From contig JASMHE010000003.1 of the NCBI GenBank assembly GCA_030750865.1, positions 62,001 to 126,000 on the forward strand: a DNA stretch of 64,000 nt, given 5' to 3'. Source of the stretch: Alphaproteobacteria bacterium. GTDB lineage: Bacteria > Pseudomonadota > Alphaproteobacteria > Micavibrionales > Micavibrionaceae. The notes under the pieces were generated by a model. It was not told the origin of the DNA. It did no database searches and was given only the letters and a program-made list of their open reading frames with translations. This document shows, one piece after another, positions 1 through 8,952 of the stretch (the first letter of the stretch is position 1; every line of letters starts with the position of its first letter). The position numbers were made by a program, and so were the translations under genes.

Positions 1-1
1 G

Positions 2-904
2 GAACGGATGGCGGGTATTGATGTTGCCGTTTTTGACAAGACGGGGACATTAACCACAGGCCGTCCGTCGCTGGTGACGCAAGACGTAAAACGCAAGGAG
101 TTGGCGCTGGCCGCTTCGCTGGCACGGCACAGCAAGCATCCGTTATCGCAGGCGATTGTTGCGGCCTATGAACAAAAGCGCAATCCGCGTTACCGGAAGG
201 TTGAAGACATCAAGACGGTAAGCGGCAGCGGTATGGCCGGACAGCTTGACGGGGCGGAATTGCGCATTGGCAACCGTGCCTTTTGTGGTGTCGGTCCAAA
301 AGACGGTGAGACAGGCCATATGGAGATATGGATGCGGCATGGAGATGATGATCCGGTGCAATTTTGTTTCGAAGACCCGTTACGCCCCGATGCACAGGCC
401 GTGATTGCGGCGTTGAAACAAAACAATATTCGCCCTGTTTTGCTGTCCGGTGACCGGAACGATATTGTTGCCGATGTCGCGGCGGCGTGCGGGATTGAAA
501 CGGCGCGTGGTCAGCAGACGCCGCAGGATAAATATGAATATCTGGAACGGCTGAAAGCGGACGGCCACTGTATATTGATGGTTGGGGATGGTTTGAATGA
601 TGCGGCGGTGCTGGCCGCGGCCAATGTATCGGTTGCGCCGTCAACGGCGATTGATATTGCGCAGAATACGGCCGATATCGTTTTTACCGGATCGGCGTTA
701 CAGCCTGTGCTGGATGTTTATGACACCGCGCAAAAAACAGGTATGCTGGTGCGGCAGAATTTCGCCCTTGCGATTCTTTATAATATCATTGCCGTGCCGG
801 TTGCCTTTGCGGGATTCGTGACCCCGTTGATTGCGGCGCTGGCCATGTCGGGGTCTTCGTTGGTTGTGATTGCAAATTCATTTCGGTTGAGGTTACGCGC
901 ATGA
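2..904 (+). CDS. ccoI: Copper-transporting P-type ATPase CcoI/FixI, 3' part
   Basis: C-terminal part of a CPx-type P1B ATPase; the reading frame is open to the left edge, so the start and the N-terminal metal-binding and CPC membrane segments lie outside the window. The phosphorylation motif DKTGTLT sits at about nt 35-55, with the catalytic Asp in it. The ATP-binding domain follows, then the hinge motif GDGLND near nt 583, and two closing membrane helices. In this family the pump exports copper used in assembly of cbb3-type cytochrome oxidase. The stop overlaps the start of ccoS by four bases (ATGA), the classical fixI-fixS arrangement, which favours CcoI over a general copper-export CopA. 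Confidence 0.9.
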   Translation, partial: ERMAGIDVAVFDKTGTLTTGRPSLVTQDVKRKELALAASLARHSKHPLSQAIVAAYEQKRNPRYRKVEDIKTVSGSGMAGQLDGAELRIGNRAFCGVGPKDGETGHMEIWMRHGDDDPVQFCFEDPLRPDAQAVIAALKQNNIRPVLLSGDRNDIVADVAAACGIETARGQQTPQDKYEYLERLKADGHCILMVGDGLNDAAVLAAANVSVAPSTAIDIAQNTADIVFTGSALQPVLDVYDTAQKTGMLVRQNFALAILYNIIAVPVAFAGFVTPLIAALAMSGSSLVVIANSFRLRLRA

Positions 905-1059
905 GTATCTTGCTTTATTTGATTCCGGTCGCCCTGTTTTTAGGGTTTCTTGGGCTGGCGGCTTTTATCTGGAGTCTGAAATCGGGCCAGTATGATGATA
1001 TGGATGGTGCAGCCCATCGTATTCTACTGGATGATGACGAAAAAAATGATAAAAATTGA
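901..1059 (+). CDS. ccoS: cbb3-type cytochrome oxidase assembly protein CcoS/FixS
   Basis: Small protein of 52 residues beginning MSILLYLIPVALFLG. It has one N-terminal membrane helix, then a short acidic tail with DDMDG and LLDDDE. Size, single helix, the W-S-x-K-S-G-Q-Y-D-D stretch after the helix and the ATGA overlap with ccoI all match CcoS, which is needed to complete the cbb3 oxidase with its cofactors. The stop codon lies inside an FNR-type box that belongs to the next gene. Confidence 0.9.
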   Translation: MSILLYLIPVALFLGFLGLAAFIWSLKSGQYDDMDGAAHRILLDDDEKNDKN

Positions 1060-1104
1060 TGCATGTCAATTTCTGTATTTTAAAGCATCACTATGATGCC
1101 TTTA
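1056..1104 (+). promoter_or_regulatory. FNR/FixK-type class II promoter of ompW
   Basis: TTGAT-GCAT-GTCAA at 1056-1069 differs from the FNR consensus TTGAT-N4-ATCAA at one position. A good -10 element, TATGAT, lies at 1092-1097, giving a start point near 1104. The box centre is then at -41.5, the exact spacing of a class II FNR-activated promoter. A perfect 6-bp inverted repeat (GCATCA CTA TGATGC, 1085-1099) overlaps the -10 and could bind a second regulator. Spacing is read from the sequence; anaerobic activation is inferred. Confidence 0.7.
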
Positions 1105-1141
1105 TAAGAACAGAATCATTTTTAAAAAGGGGTAAGAGACA

Positions 1142-1789
1142 ATGTTCAATAAAATGATGAAAGTGGCCCTGGTTTCAGGTGTTGCGCTTGCGGCACTGGC
1201 CACTCCGGCAATGGCGGGTAGTGATGTTGATGTGTTTGCAAAAGAACGCTGGCAGTTTCGTTTGCGTGGTATCGGTGTGATGCCGGATAGCGGCGGACAC
1301 ACATCGATCAACGGTTCACCGGATGCAAATGATGCGATCGTGCCGGAATTTGATATCACATATTTCTTTACAGACCATGTGGCTGCCGAGTTGATCTTGG
1401 CAACATCGCCGCACGATCTGGACTTGAAAAATTCCGATGCGGGCGATCTTGATCTGGGTAAAACAATGATCTTGCCACCGACGCTGACATTGCAATATCA
1501 CTTCACACCGGATGAAACATTCAGCCCCTATGTCGGTGCGGGTGTAAACTATACATTGCCATATGCAGAAGAAGACGGCGCGGATACAAACACGCTGGAA
1601 GCAGACGGCAGTTTCGGTTACGCCTTGCAGGCCGGTTTCGATTATTGGATGAATGATAATTGGGGTTTGAATCTGGACGTGAAAAAAGTCTGGGTTGATG
1701 TCGATGCGTCAATCAATAGCGGCGCGATCACAGGTGAAGTTGATCTTGATCCGTGGATCGTCGGTGCCGGTGTATCCTATCGTTTCTAA
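1142..1789 (+). CDS. ompW: Outer membrane protein OmpW family
   Basis: 215 residues. A clear Sec signal peptide (MFNKMMKVALVSGVALAALA...AMA, cleaved near residue 25) precedes a small beta-barrel. Features of the family are DITYFFTDHVAAEL, then PPTLTLQYHF, then YVGAGVNYT in the middle, and a C-terminal strand ending in YRF with a terminal Phe. OmpW forms an eight-stranded barrel with a narrow hydrophobic channel; its physiological substrate is unsettled. The start follows GGGGTAAGAGAC. An FNR-type promoter lies upstream, in keeping with known oxygen control of ompW in other bacteria, and a strong terminator follows. Confidence 0.92.
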   Translation: MFNKMMKVALVSGVALAALATPAMAGSDVDVFAKERWQFRLRGIGVMPDSGGHTSINGSPDANDAIVPEFDITYFFTDHVAAELILATSPHDLDLKNSDAGDLDLGKTMILPPTLTLQYHFTPDETFSPYVGAGVNYTLPYAEEDGADTNTLEADGSFGYALQAGFDYWMNDNWGLNLDVKKVWVDVDASINSGAITGEVDLDPWIVGAGVSYRF

Positions 1790-1816
1790 AACATAATTTC
1801 CCTATGTTCACACGAA

Positions 1817-1850
1817 AGAAAAGCCTGTCAGTTTGATGACGGGCTTTTCT
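1817..1850 (+). terminator. Rho-independent terminator after ompW
   Basis: AGAAAAGCC-T-GTCA, a six-base loop, then TGAC-G-GGCTTTTCT: a long near-perfect stem (one mismatch) whose right arm carries the T-run. Because the left arm is A-rich it could also serve the convergent hemN from the other side. Confidence 0.8.
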
Positions 1851-2031
1851 GATTCTTGCGTTATGGGCTGTAGAATATCGCGTCCGTTTGCGGCTGTCCT
1901 GTTTATATGTGATAACGCGGCAAGCCATGTATAGATCATGTGCAGATCATGTGTTGCACTGTGCGGGTGAAAGATATGACGGGAAAAATGCGAAAGCGGT
2001 CGGCGCGTCGCCGGATTCCGGATCTGGCGGA

Positions 2032-3405
2032 TTAAATCGCTTTGGCGTGTTTTGGCTGGGTCGCCGCACGATCCAGATATGTATCAAATATGGCGGCAAT
2101 GACACGTGTGATCGGACGGGCATCTGCGTGAACGGTCAGTTGCCCTGCGGCCGGATCATAGCTGATCAATCCGGCATCTTCGTAAATGCGCAGATCGTTG
2201 ATCTCGTTTGATAATACGGTGATATCGTGGCCGTGTCTTTTGCAAATATCAATCAGATTGACCGACAAATCGCACATCAGCCCGTGAATAATATCACGGC
2301 GGAACAAATCATCGGCGGTGTGTGTTGTATATTTTGCTGCGGGTAACTGACTGCCGAGAATGGCTTTTTTATACAGCGGAATGTCAACGCAGTTCTGGAT
2401 ATAGCCATCGGCACATTCACCGATTGATGATGCGCCGATGCCGATCATGGCGGGGGCATCATCTGTGGTATAGCCCTGAAAGTTCCGGCGCAATGTGCCG
2501 TTTTGTGCGGCGATGGCAAGCGGATCATCGGGCTTTGCAAAATGATCAATGCCGATGGCTTGATAGCCCGCTTCGATCAGTTTGCGTCCGGCCAGTGTAA
2601 ACATAGCAAGCCGCGCGTCTTTGGATGGCAATGTTTTGTCATCAATCAGGCGCATATGTTTTTTCATCCACGGTACATGCGCGTAGCCGAAGAGCGAAAT
2701 GCGGCGCGGTGACAGCAACAAGGCTTTTTCAACCGTGTCCGCGATCGTGTCGGCCGTTTGATAAGGCAAGCCGTACAGCAAATCAAAGCTGATATCATCA
2801 ATACCGTATTCATGCAGTAAATTGACCGCATTATACGACAAGGAAAATGGCTGTTCGCGGTTGACGGCCTGTAAGACGCGATCGTTAAAATCCTGTACGC
2901 CGAGGCTGATACGGTTTACGCCTGTTGCGGCATAGGTGGCAACGCGCCCTTCGGTTAAACCGCGGGGATCGATTTCAATGGCGATTTCCGCATCATTGCG
3001 CACGGCAAAATTGCGGCGCAAACGGTGCATAATTTTTTCGAAATCACAGGCGCGGATCATGCCCGGCGACCCGCCGCCAAAATGAATGTGCGATACGGTG
3101 CAGTGGTTCGGTACTTGATCGCCCAGCATATCAATCTCGCGCATCATTAGGTGAATGTAATCTTCCACGGGGGCGTAGCGCTGCGTTATTTTTGTGTGAC
3201 AGCCGCAGTAATGGCACATTTTTGCGCAATATGGTGTGTGCAGATACAGCGACAGATTTGTGCCGTGCGGCAGGCCATGCAGGCGCTGTTCATACACGTC
3301 TTTGCTGTTGTCTATTGCCTTGAAGTGCGGCGCGGTCGGATAACTCGTATAACGCGGCACGAGGCAATCAAATGCCAGTATTTTTTGTTGCAGATCACAT
3401 GTCAT
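2032..3405 (-). CDS. hemN: Oxygen-independent coproporphyrinogen III oxidase HemN
   Basis: Radical-SAM enzyme that decarboxylates coproporphyrinogen III to protoporphyrinogen IX without oxygen in haem synthesis. The cluster-binding motif CxxxCxxC is present (CAKMCHYC, followed by GC), as are the family opening PRYTSYPT, the HFGGGSPG motif and the IEIDPR stretch. I place the start at the inner ATG (3405), giving 457 residues. An upstream in-frame ATG at 3441 would add 12 Cys-rich residues, but it overlaps an FNR-type box and lacks a ribosome site. The gene lies downstream of the symporter on the same strand. Its oxygen-independent role fits the neighbouring cbb3 assembly genes. Confidence 0.93.
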   Translation of the reverse strand: MTCDLQQKILAFDCLVPRYTSYPTAPHFKAIDNSKDVYEQRLHGLPHGTNLSLYLHTPYCAKMCHYCGCHTKITQRYAPVEDYIHLMMREIDMLGDQVPNHCTVSHIHFGGGSPGMIRACDFEKIMHRLRRNFAVRNDAEIAIEIDPRGLTEGRVATYAATGVNRISLGVQDFNDRVLQAVNREQPFSLSYNAVNLLHEYGIDDISFDLLYGLPYQTADTIADTVEKALLLSPRRISLFGYAHVPWMKKHMRLIDDKTLPSKDARLAMFTLAGRKLIEAGYQAIGIDHFAKPDDPLAIAAQNGTLRRNFQGYTTDDAPAMIGIGASSIGECADGYIQNCVDIPLYKKAILGSQLPAAKYTTHTADDLFRRDIIHGLMCDLSVNLIDICKRHGHDITVLSNEINDLRIYEDAGLISYDPAAGQLTVHADARPITRVIAAIFDTYLDRAATQPKHAKAI

Positions 3406-3440
3406 GCCACAAGTTTTGCACGTGTGGCGACAAGGCCGCA

Positions 3441-3454
3441 TTGACTTTGGTCAA
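3441..3454 (-). promoter_or_regulatory. FNR/FixK-type box upstream of hemN
   Basis: TTGAC-TTTG-GTCAA is a perfect 5-4-5 palindrome of the FNR family, lying 36 bp before the preferred hemN start and touching the stop codon of the upstream symporter gene. I do not see a convincing -10 at the class II distance, so the exact promoter geometry is open. Confidence 0.55.
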
Positions 3455-4905
3455 GCGGTCTTGCCTTGTTTTTGTGTGTCTGCAGCATCGTCTTTGGCTG
3501 ATGATGACAGCGCGCCGATTGCTTTGCTGACCCCGAAGATGACAAACCCTGTGAGCATGCCCGGGGCAATTTCATAGGTAATGTCGTTCAGGCCATAAGA
3601 CCGCCAGACCAGCATGCCGCCAATCCCGCCCAGGACCATTGCGACCGAGACAAGTTCGCTGACATTTTGTTTCAGCGACCGCACGATCAAGAGTGGTCCG
3701 AACGCACTGCCGAGCGCCGACCATGCAATCAGGACAAGCGCAAAGACGCTTTTATTGCCGCTTAGCGCGATGGCCAGTGCAATCAGCGTGACGGCGAATG
3801 TGGCGATTTTATTGGCCATATAACCGAATTTCTTGTTCGGCCACAGATCGTTGGTGATTGATGCCGTACAGCTGAGGATTTGGGAATCCGCCGTGGACAT
3901 TGTGGCTGCAAACAAGCCGGCCAGTACAAGCCCGACCAGTACACTTGGCAGTAACTGTTCGGCCAGTGTCGGCAGGGCCAGTTCGGCATCAAAGCTGCCT
4001 GTGTCGGTAATCAGCAGGCGCGCAACCAGTGCGGCAATGATGGTCATGACATAAAATGTTGTGAACCATGCATAATAATAGGCTCGCGTCCGTGTGATGT
4101 GGGATGGGTTATCCAGTGCCATGAAACGCACCATAATATGCGGTTGCCCGATCACGCCCACACCGGCAAACAGCCAGCCCAAAACAAAGAGTGCAGGGCC
4201 GAGCGCGCCGCCGAAATCATTGGCAGGCGGGAACAAATTCATGTAATCGGGTGAAACATTATGCAGTCCTTCGGTGAAGGCCGACAGGCCGCCGATCTCG
4301 TTCACGCCGACAACCACCATCAGAACCATCGCAATAATCATCACAAAAGATTGTGCCGCATCTGTCCAGATGGAGGCGCGGATGCCGCCAGCCATACAAT
4401 AAAGCAGGACGATTGCTGCGCCGATAATGGCGCCAAAAGCGTAATCCCAGCCAAAGAGAACATGCAGCGCTTTACTGCCTGCGTTCAATTGGGCCGCCGC
4501 ATATGTGCCGAGGAATAAGATGGTAATGATACCACCGATGAAGCGCAAATATTTATAATTCTGTCCGCCCCATTCACTGAGCGTGGCCGCAAAGCTGAGC
4601 GATTTTTCTTTTTCGGATTGCTGGCGCAATTTTTTATGCACGAACAGTGACGACAGAAAATCACCTGTGATCCAGCCGATCATTAGCCAGATGGAATGCA
4701 GGCCGTACATATATGTGAAGCCGATCTGACCGACAAACATATAACCGCTATTGTTGGTGGCAACAGCCGATAAGGCAACCAGCCACGGTTTAACACTGCG
4801 GCCCGCGATCAGATAATCGGCATTGTTTTTATGTCTGAAAAAGGCCGAAGCAACTCCGACCACAACGAAAAGAAGAAGGAAAAATAGAAAACTCAGAATA
4901 ATCAT
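3451..4905 (-). CDS. Sodium/solute symporter (SSS/PutP family), probable ectoine uptake
   Basis: 484 residues with about thirteen membrane helices. The SSS signature is present around GGIRASIWTDAAQ, and the N-terminal region NNADYLIAGRSV leads to the sodium-site stretch SAVATNNSGYMFVG. The start at 4905 (MIILSFLFF) follows AGGGTG; a longer frame to 5046 exists but adds a non-membrane, low-quality extension. The family moves proline, pantothenate, sialic acid or compatible solutes with Na+. The gene stands divergent to the ectoine-degradation genes, so uptake of ectoine or hydroxyectoine is the best inference, not a sequence-level proof. Confidence 0.8.
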   Translation of the reverse strand: MIILSFLFFLLLFVVVGVASAFFRHKNNADYLIAGRSVKPWLVALSAVATNNSGYMFVGQIGFTYMYGLHSIWLMIGWITGDFLSSLFVHKKLRQQSEKEKSLSFAATLSEWGGQNYKYLRFIGGIITILFLGTYAAAQLNAGSKALHVLFGWDYAFGAIIGAAIVLLYCMAGGIRASIWTDAAQSFVMIIAMVLMVVVGVNEIGGLSAFTEGLHNVSPDYMNLFPPANDFGGALGPALFVLGWLFAGVGVIGQPHIMVRFMALDNPSHITRTRAYYYAWFTTFYVMTIIAALVARLLITDTGSFDAELALPTLAEQLLPSVLVGLVLAGLFAATMSTADSQILSCTASITNDLWPNKKFGYMANKIATFAVTLIALAIALSGNKSVFALVLIAWSALGSAFGPLLIVRSLKQNVSELVSVAMVLGGIGGMLVWRSYGLNDITYEIAPGMLTGFVIFGVSKAIGALSSSAKDDAADTQKQGKTA

Positions 4906-5163
4906 AGACACCCTATGTGTTTTTTTATGTGTATTACTTTTTGTGCGCGGTAAGGCTAACGCACCTAAATTGTAAACGCAAGGAAAGCGGCGCGGAGGCG
5001 CTTTTTCCGCCAAAAATGAAGGTATAAAAACAGTAAAATAAGGCAATTTTCATTGCGCTATATCGCTTTTCTGAACTGCGTTTTAGCATGATTTTGTGTT
5101 TTTTGATGCAATGAAGCATAACTCGGACTACACAAGCCTGAAATCATGATGTAGAGTTTTGCC

Positions 5164-6390
5164 ATGACACAGATGTATGACAATAACAGACTCCAACAAT
5201 GGAATGACATCATAGATGATGCCATAAAGTTGCGGCGTCAGTTACATCAATCGCCGGAGCTTCGCTGGGAAGAAGAACAAACAGCCACAACAATTCGGAA
5301 TTTACTGGACAAAGCAGGCATTGCATGGCGGCCTTGTGCAGGAACGGGCACGATCGCCACATTGGCACCTGATGCGACAGGCCGTCATATCGGCTTGCGC
5401 GGTGATATTGACGGTTTGCCGATCAAAGAGCAAAGCGGCATGGACTGGTCATCACAAAAGGACGGGTTGATGCATGCATGCGGTCATGACGGTCACACGG
5501 CCACACTGATTGCGGCAGCACAATGGTTGAAAGCCAATGAAGAAGAATTATCTGGTCCTGTCAGCTTGATTTTCCAGCCGGCCGAAGAAGGCGGTCACGG
5601 CGCACGCGAAGTGATCAAAGATGCCGGAACAGCGGGTGTCGAAGAAATTTACGGCTGGCATAACTGGCCGAACTTTCCGTTCGGTAGCGCAGTATGTCCC
5701 GATGGTGCCGTGATGGGTGCCAATGGGCGTTTTTCTATTGAAATTACCGGATCCGGCGGACATTCAAGTCAGCCGGATTTGTGTAAAGACCCTGTGCTTG
5801 CGGCCGCAGCCATCACGATGAATTTGCAGCAAATCGTCAGCCGCCGCTTGCCGCCACATACGCCTGCGGTGGTCAGTGTAACATCGATTGATGCCCCGAG
5901 CGGCAGAACGGTGATCCCTGATACGGCCCGCCTCGGCGGCAGTATCCGCGCCGCCGATACGGCTGTGCGGGATGAGATGAACCGCATGATCGAAGAGATT
6001 GTACAGGATACGGCCCGTAGTTACGGCGTGACAGCCGCGGTCGAGGCTGTGCCGCATTATGATGCAACGGTCAATCATGCTGCGCAGGCCACAAAAATGC
6101 GGCAGGCCTTGCAGCAGGAATTCGGCGAGCAGTGGCAGGCCGCAGGGCAGCCCATGCCGATTATGGCATCCGAAGATTTCAGTTATTACCTGAACGATAT
6201 TCCCGGCGCGTTTGCACTGGTTGGTGCAAATGATGGCGAAGCGGCCCACAACGAGCCGTGCCACAGCCCGCGGTACGATTTCAATGACAGGCTTATTCCG
6301 ATTATTGTCCGGATATTCTCAACGCTTGTCGGAGTGACATCTCCTGATATCAATCATTCGGCACATGAAAGTTACGAGCGATCGGCTTGA
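5164..6390 (+). CDS. doeB2: M20 amidohydrolase, probable N-acetyl-diaminobutyrate deacetylase DoeB2
   Basis: 408 residues of the M20 amidohydrolase type. Metal ligands are seen in HACGHDGHT, in AEEGGHGA, in the HNWP stretch and in the C-terminal SEDFSYY; a dimerisation domain begins near GSGGHSSQPD. The family removes acyl groups from amino acids. Position at the head of an operon with a DABA-type transaminase, an ectoine hydrolase and an aldehyde dehydrogenase identifies it as the M20 version (DoeB2) of the step that frees L-2,4-diaminobutyrate from its N-acetyl form. The aspartoacylase-like DoeB is absent here. From sequence alone an indole-acetyl or hippurate hydrolase would also fit. Confidence 0.8.
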   Translation: MTQMYDNNRLQQWNDIIDDAIKLRRQLHQSPELRWEEEQTATTIRNLLDKAGIAWRPCAGTGTIATLAPDATGRHIGLRGDIDGLPIKEQSGMDWSSQKDGLMHACGHDGHTATLIAAAQWLKANEEELSGPVSLIFQPAEEGGHGAREVIKDAGTAGVEEIYGWHNWPNFPFGSAVCPDGAVMGANGRFSIEITGSGGHSSQPDLCKDPVLAAAAITMNLQQIVSRRLPPHTPAVVSVTSIDAPSGRTVIPDTARLGGSIRAADTAVRDEMNRMIEEIVQDTARSYGVTAAVEAVPHYDATVNHAAQATKMRQALQQEFGEQWQAAGQPMPIMASEDFSYYLNDIPGAFALVGANDGEAAHNEPCHSPRYDFNDRLIPIIVRIFSTLVGVTSPDINHSAHESYERSA

Positions 6391-6473
6391 CTGTGTCTTC
6401 CTGTCATTGAAGACATCCCAACTATTTTTTTATTTTAATCACACAACTTTAACCTTGAGAGAAGGAGTTCGGC

Positions 6474-7739
6474 ATGAATACCGCAATCTTTGAAAAATGG
6501 GAATCTGAAATTAGAGGCTATTGCCGTGCGTATCCGACTGTTTTTAAAACAGCCGAAAATGCGCGTCAAACAGACGAAGCCGGTAAAGAATATATCGATT
6601 TTTTCGCCGGTGCCGGCGTTTTGAATTTCGGGCATAACAACCCGCACATGAAAGAGGCGCTGATTGCCTATATTCAGGATAACGGTGTTGCGCACAGTCT
6701 GGATATGTACACGACAGCCAAGCGTGATTTTATCGAAAGCTTTGTCGAACATATTCTGGAACCGCGCGGTATGGATCATAAATTACAATTTATGGGGCCG
6801 ACTGGTACAAACGCGGTTGAAGCCGCACTGAAACTGGCGCGCCGTTCAACCGGACGTGAAACGGTTTTTGCGTTCTCACACGGTTTCCACGGTATGACAT
6901 TGGGCGCACTTGCCTGTACGGCCAATGATTATTTCCGCAATGCATCCGGTGTGCCGCTTGGGTATGTGCATCGTCTGCCGTTTGAAACATATTGCTGCGC
7001 CGAAGGTGGAAAAGGCTGTCTGAAAATGCTGCGTGCGCAGCTGGATGATCCGTCATCCGGTCTGAAACCACCGGCCGCATTTATTGTGGAGGCGATTCAG
7101 GCCGAAGGCGGCGTGAACGTGGCGTCTGCAGAATGGCTGAAAGAAGTGCAGCAGCTGGCCCATGATTACGGCTCATTGTTCATCATTGATGATATTCAGG
7201 CCGGTTGCGGACGTACGGGATCATATTTCAGCTTTGACGGTATGGACCTTGACCCTGATATCGTATGTCTGGCCAAAGGGCTTGGCGGGTTCGGAACACC
7301 GATCGCGATGAATATGGTCAAACCCGAACATGACAAGCACTGGAACCCCGGCGAGCATACAGGCACATTCCGTGGTCAGAACCTGTCATTTGTGGCCGGA
7401 CGCGAAGCCTTGAAATATTTCCGTGATGACAAGATGATGGAAGAGGTCACTGCCAAAGGCAAAGTGATGCGTGAATGTCTTGAAAAAGTCGCTGAAAAAT
7501 ATGCGGATCATGATCTGCAGGTGCGCGGCAAAGGCATGATGCAGGCCATTGATATGGGCGAAGGCGCATTATCAAAAGCCATCGCGAAGGAATGTTTTGA
7601 AACAGGCTTGCTGATCGGACCGTGCGGTACCGAAGGCCGTGTGATCAAGCTGATTCCGCCACTGACAATTCCGGAAGAAGATTTGAACACAGGTCTGGAC
7701 TTGTTGGTTGCCGCGATTGATAAAGTGATGAAAGGATAA
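6474..7739 (+). CDS. doeD: Diaminobutyrate--2-oxoglutarate transaminase (DoeD/EctB-like)
   Basis: 421-residue class III PLP-dependent aminotransferase. Visible features are the opening YCRAYPTVFKTAENA typical of EctB, the PLP-phosphate region GPTGTNAVEAALKLAR, the IIDDIQAGCGRTG segment and the Schiff-base lysine in CLAKGLGG. In ectoine breakdown it converts L-2,4-diaminobutyrate to aspartate semialdehyde. EctB runs the same reaction for synthesis, but ectA and ectC are missing nearby and the neighbours are catabolic, so DoeD is preferred. Start ATG follows GAGAAGGAG. Only four bases separate it from doeA. Confidence 0.88.
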   Translation: MNTAIFEKWESEIRGYCRAYPTVFKTAENARQTDEAGKEYIDFFAGAGVLNFGHNNPHMKEALIAYIQDNGVAHSLDMYTTAKRDFIESFVEHILEPRGMDHKLQFMGPTGTNAVEAALKLARRSTGRETVFAFSHGFHGMTLGALACTANDYFRNASGVPLGYVHRLPFETYCCAEGGKGCLKMLRAQLDDPSSGLKPPAAFIVEAIQAEGGVNVASAEWLKEVQQLAHDYGSLFIIDDIQAGCGRTGSYFSFDGMDLDPDIVCLAKGLGGFGTPIAMNMVKPEHDKHWNPGEHTGTFRGQNLSFVAGREALKYFRDDKMMEEVTAKGKVMRECLEKVAEKYADHDLQVRGKGMMQAIDMGEGALSKAIAKECFETGLLIGPCGTEGRVIKLIPPLTIPEEDLNTGLDLLVAAIDKVMKG

Positions 7740-7743
7740 GATC

Positions 7744-8904
7744 ATGAGAAAAAGAGATGATATGACCTTCCCGATGGCGGAATATGAACGCCGTCTTGGG
7801 GAGCTGCGTCAGCGTATGCAGGAACGTCTTCTGGATGCGGTGATCATATCCGATCCGGGGAACCTGATGTATCTGACGGATTATCAGACAACAGGATATT
7901 CCTATTTTCAGGCGTTGATCGTGCCGCTGGATGATGAACCGTTGATGATCACGCGAAAGCTGGAAGAGTCGAACGTGATTGCGCGGACATGGGTTGAAAA
8001 AACAAACCCGTATGAAGATACGGGGGATGCGATCCAGTCATTGGTCAATTCGCTGAAACGGATGGGGCTGTTTGATAAACAGATCGGCTTTGAACGGAAC
8101 AGCTATTTCTTCCCGGCTTATATGCAGGATCGTATGACTGTGGCGTTTGGAGACAAAGAACTTTATGACTGTTACGGCATTGTCGAAGATGGCCGTGTGT
8201 GCAAATCGCCATGCGAGATTGACCTGATGCACCGTGCGGCCAAAGCCACCGAAGCCGGTATGCAAGCCGGTTACGATGCGTGTGTTGTCGGGGCAACGGA
8301 AAATGACATTGCGGCGGAAATCAGCGCGGCAATGTTTAAAGCGGGCGGTGAATTTCCGGCCGTGATGCCGTATGTGACATCCGGCCCGCGCAGCATGATC
8401 GGTCATGCAACATGGGAAGGCCGCGAAGTGCAGGAAGGCGAACATGTCTTTCTTGAGGTCGGCGGCTGTTACCGTCGTTACCACACCGCCATGATGCGGA
8501 CTGTTGTGATGGGCGGTCTGACGGATTCGATGTACAAGGCACAGGAATGCATGAAAAATGCACTGCATCAGGTGCATGAGTTATTCCGTCCGGGGCTGAC
8601 GACGGCCAATGCGGATGCGATTGTGCGCGAGGTCATCATGGACAATGATGTCGGTGCCAATCTGATCACACGGGCTGGTTATTCCATCGGGATTGCCTTC
8701 CCGCCGAGCTGGGACGAAGGCGCAATCATGAGTCTGAAAGCCGGTGAACAACGCACCCTCGAAGAAGGTATGGTCTTCCATATTATTCCGTGGATGTGGG
8801 GTATTGACGGTGACAAAACCGCAGGTATATCCGACACAATTTACATCACGGAAGATGGCTGTAAGTCGTTCTTCTCGCTTGATCGTGATTTTGTGGTGCG
8901 ATAA
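7744..8904 (+). CDS. doeA: Ectoine hydrolase DoeA (M24 family)
   Basis: 386 residues with creatinase-like N domain (SDPGNLMYLTDYQTTGYSYFQALI) and a C-terminal pita-bread fold typical of M24 peptidases and hydrolases. DoeA opens the ectoine ring to N-acetyl-L-2,4-diaminobutyrate. The region VFLEVGGCYRRYHTAM replaces the usual M24 metal ligands. Loss of canonical metal residues is known for this ectoine-hydrolase group, so this supports DoeA over aminopeptidase P. The start overlaps no gene and lies four bases after doeD, so the two are translationally linked. Confidence 0.87.
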   Translation: MRKRDDMTFPMAEYERRLGELRQRMQERLLDAVIISDPGNLMYLTDYQTTGYSYFQALIVPLDDEPLMITRKLEESNVIARTWVEKTNPYEDTGDAIQSLVNSLKRMGLFDKQIGFERNSYFFPAYMQDRMTVAFGDKELYDCYGIVEDGRVCKSPCEIDLMHRAAKATEAGMQAGYDACVVGATENDIAAEISAAMFKAGGEFPAVMPYVTSGPRSMIGHATWEGREVQEGEHVFLEVGGCYRRYHTAMMRTVVMGGLTDSMYKAQECMKNALHQVHELFRPGLTTANADAIVREVIMDNDVGANLITRAGYSIGIAFPPSWDEGAIMSLKAGEQRTLEEGMVFHIIPWMWGIDGDKTAGISDTIYITEDGCKSFFSLDRDFVVR

Positions 8905-8952
8905 CCGGATACAAACAATAAATATGATGTAAATAATGAAAGGAGAACCGTG

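Noticed and set aside
3406..3441. Upstream hemN start adding a second Cys-x3-Cys-x2-Cys stretch (MRPCRHTCKTC)
   Set aside because: The ATG at 3441 overlaps the FNR-type box, has no ribosome site, and homologues begin about 15 residues before PRYTSYPT. A second cluster site is therefore unlikely.
6395..6437. Possible terminator between doeB2 and doeD (GTCTTC/GAAGAC then T-run)
   Set aside because: The stem is only six pairs and the T-run starts ten bases later; more likely an operon spacer.
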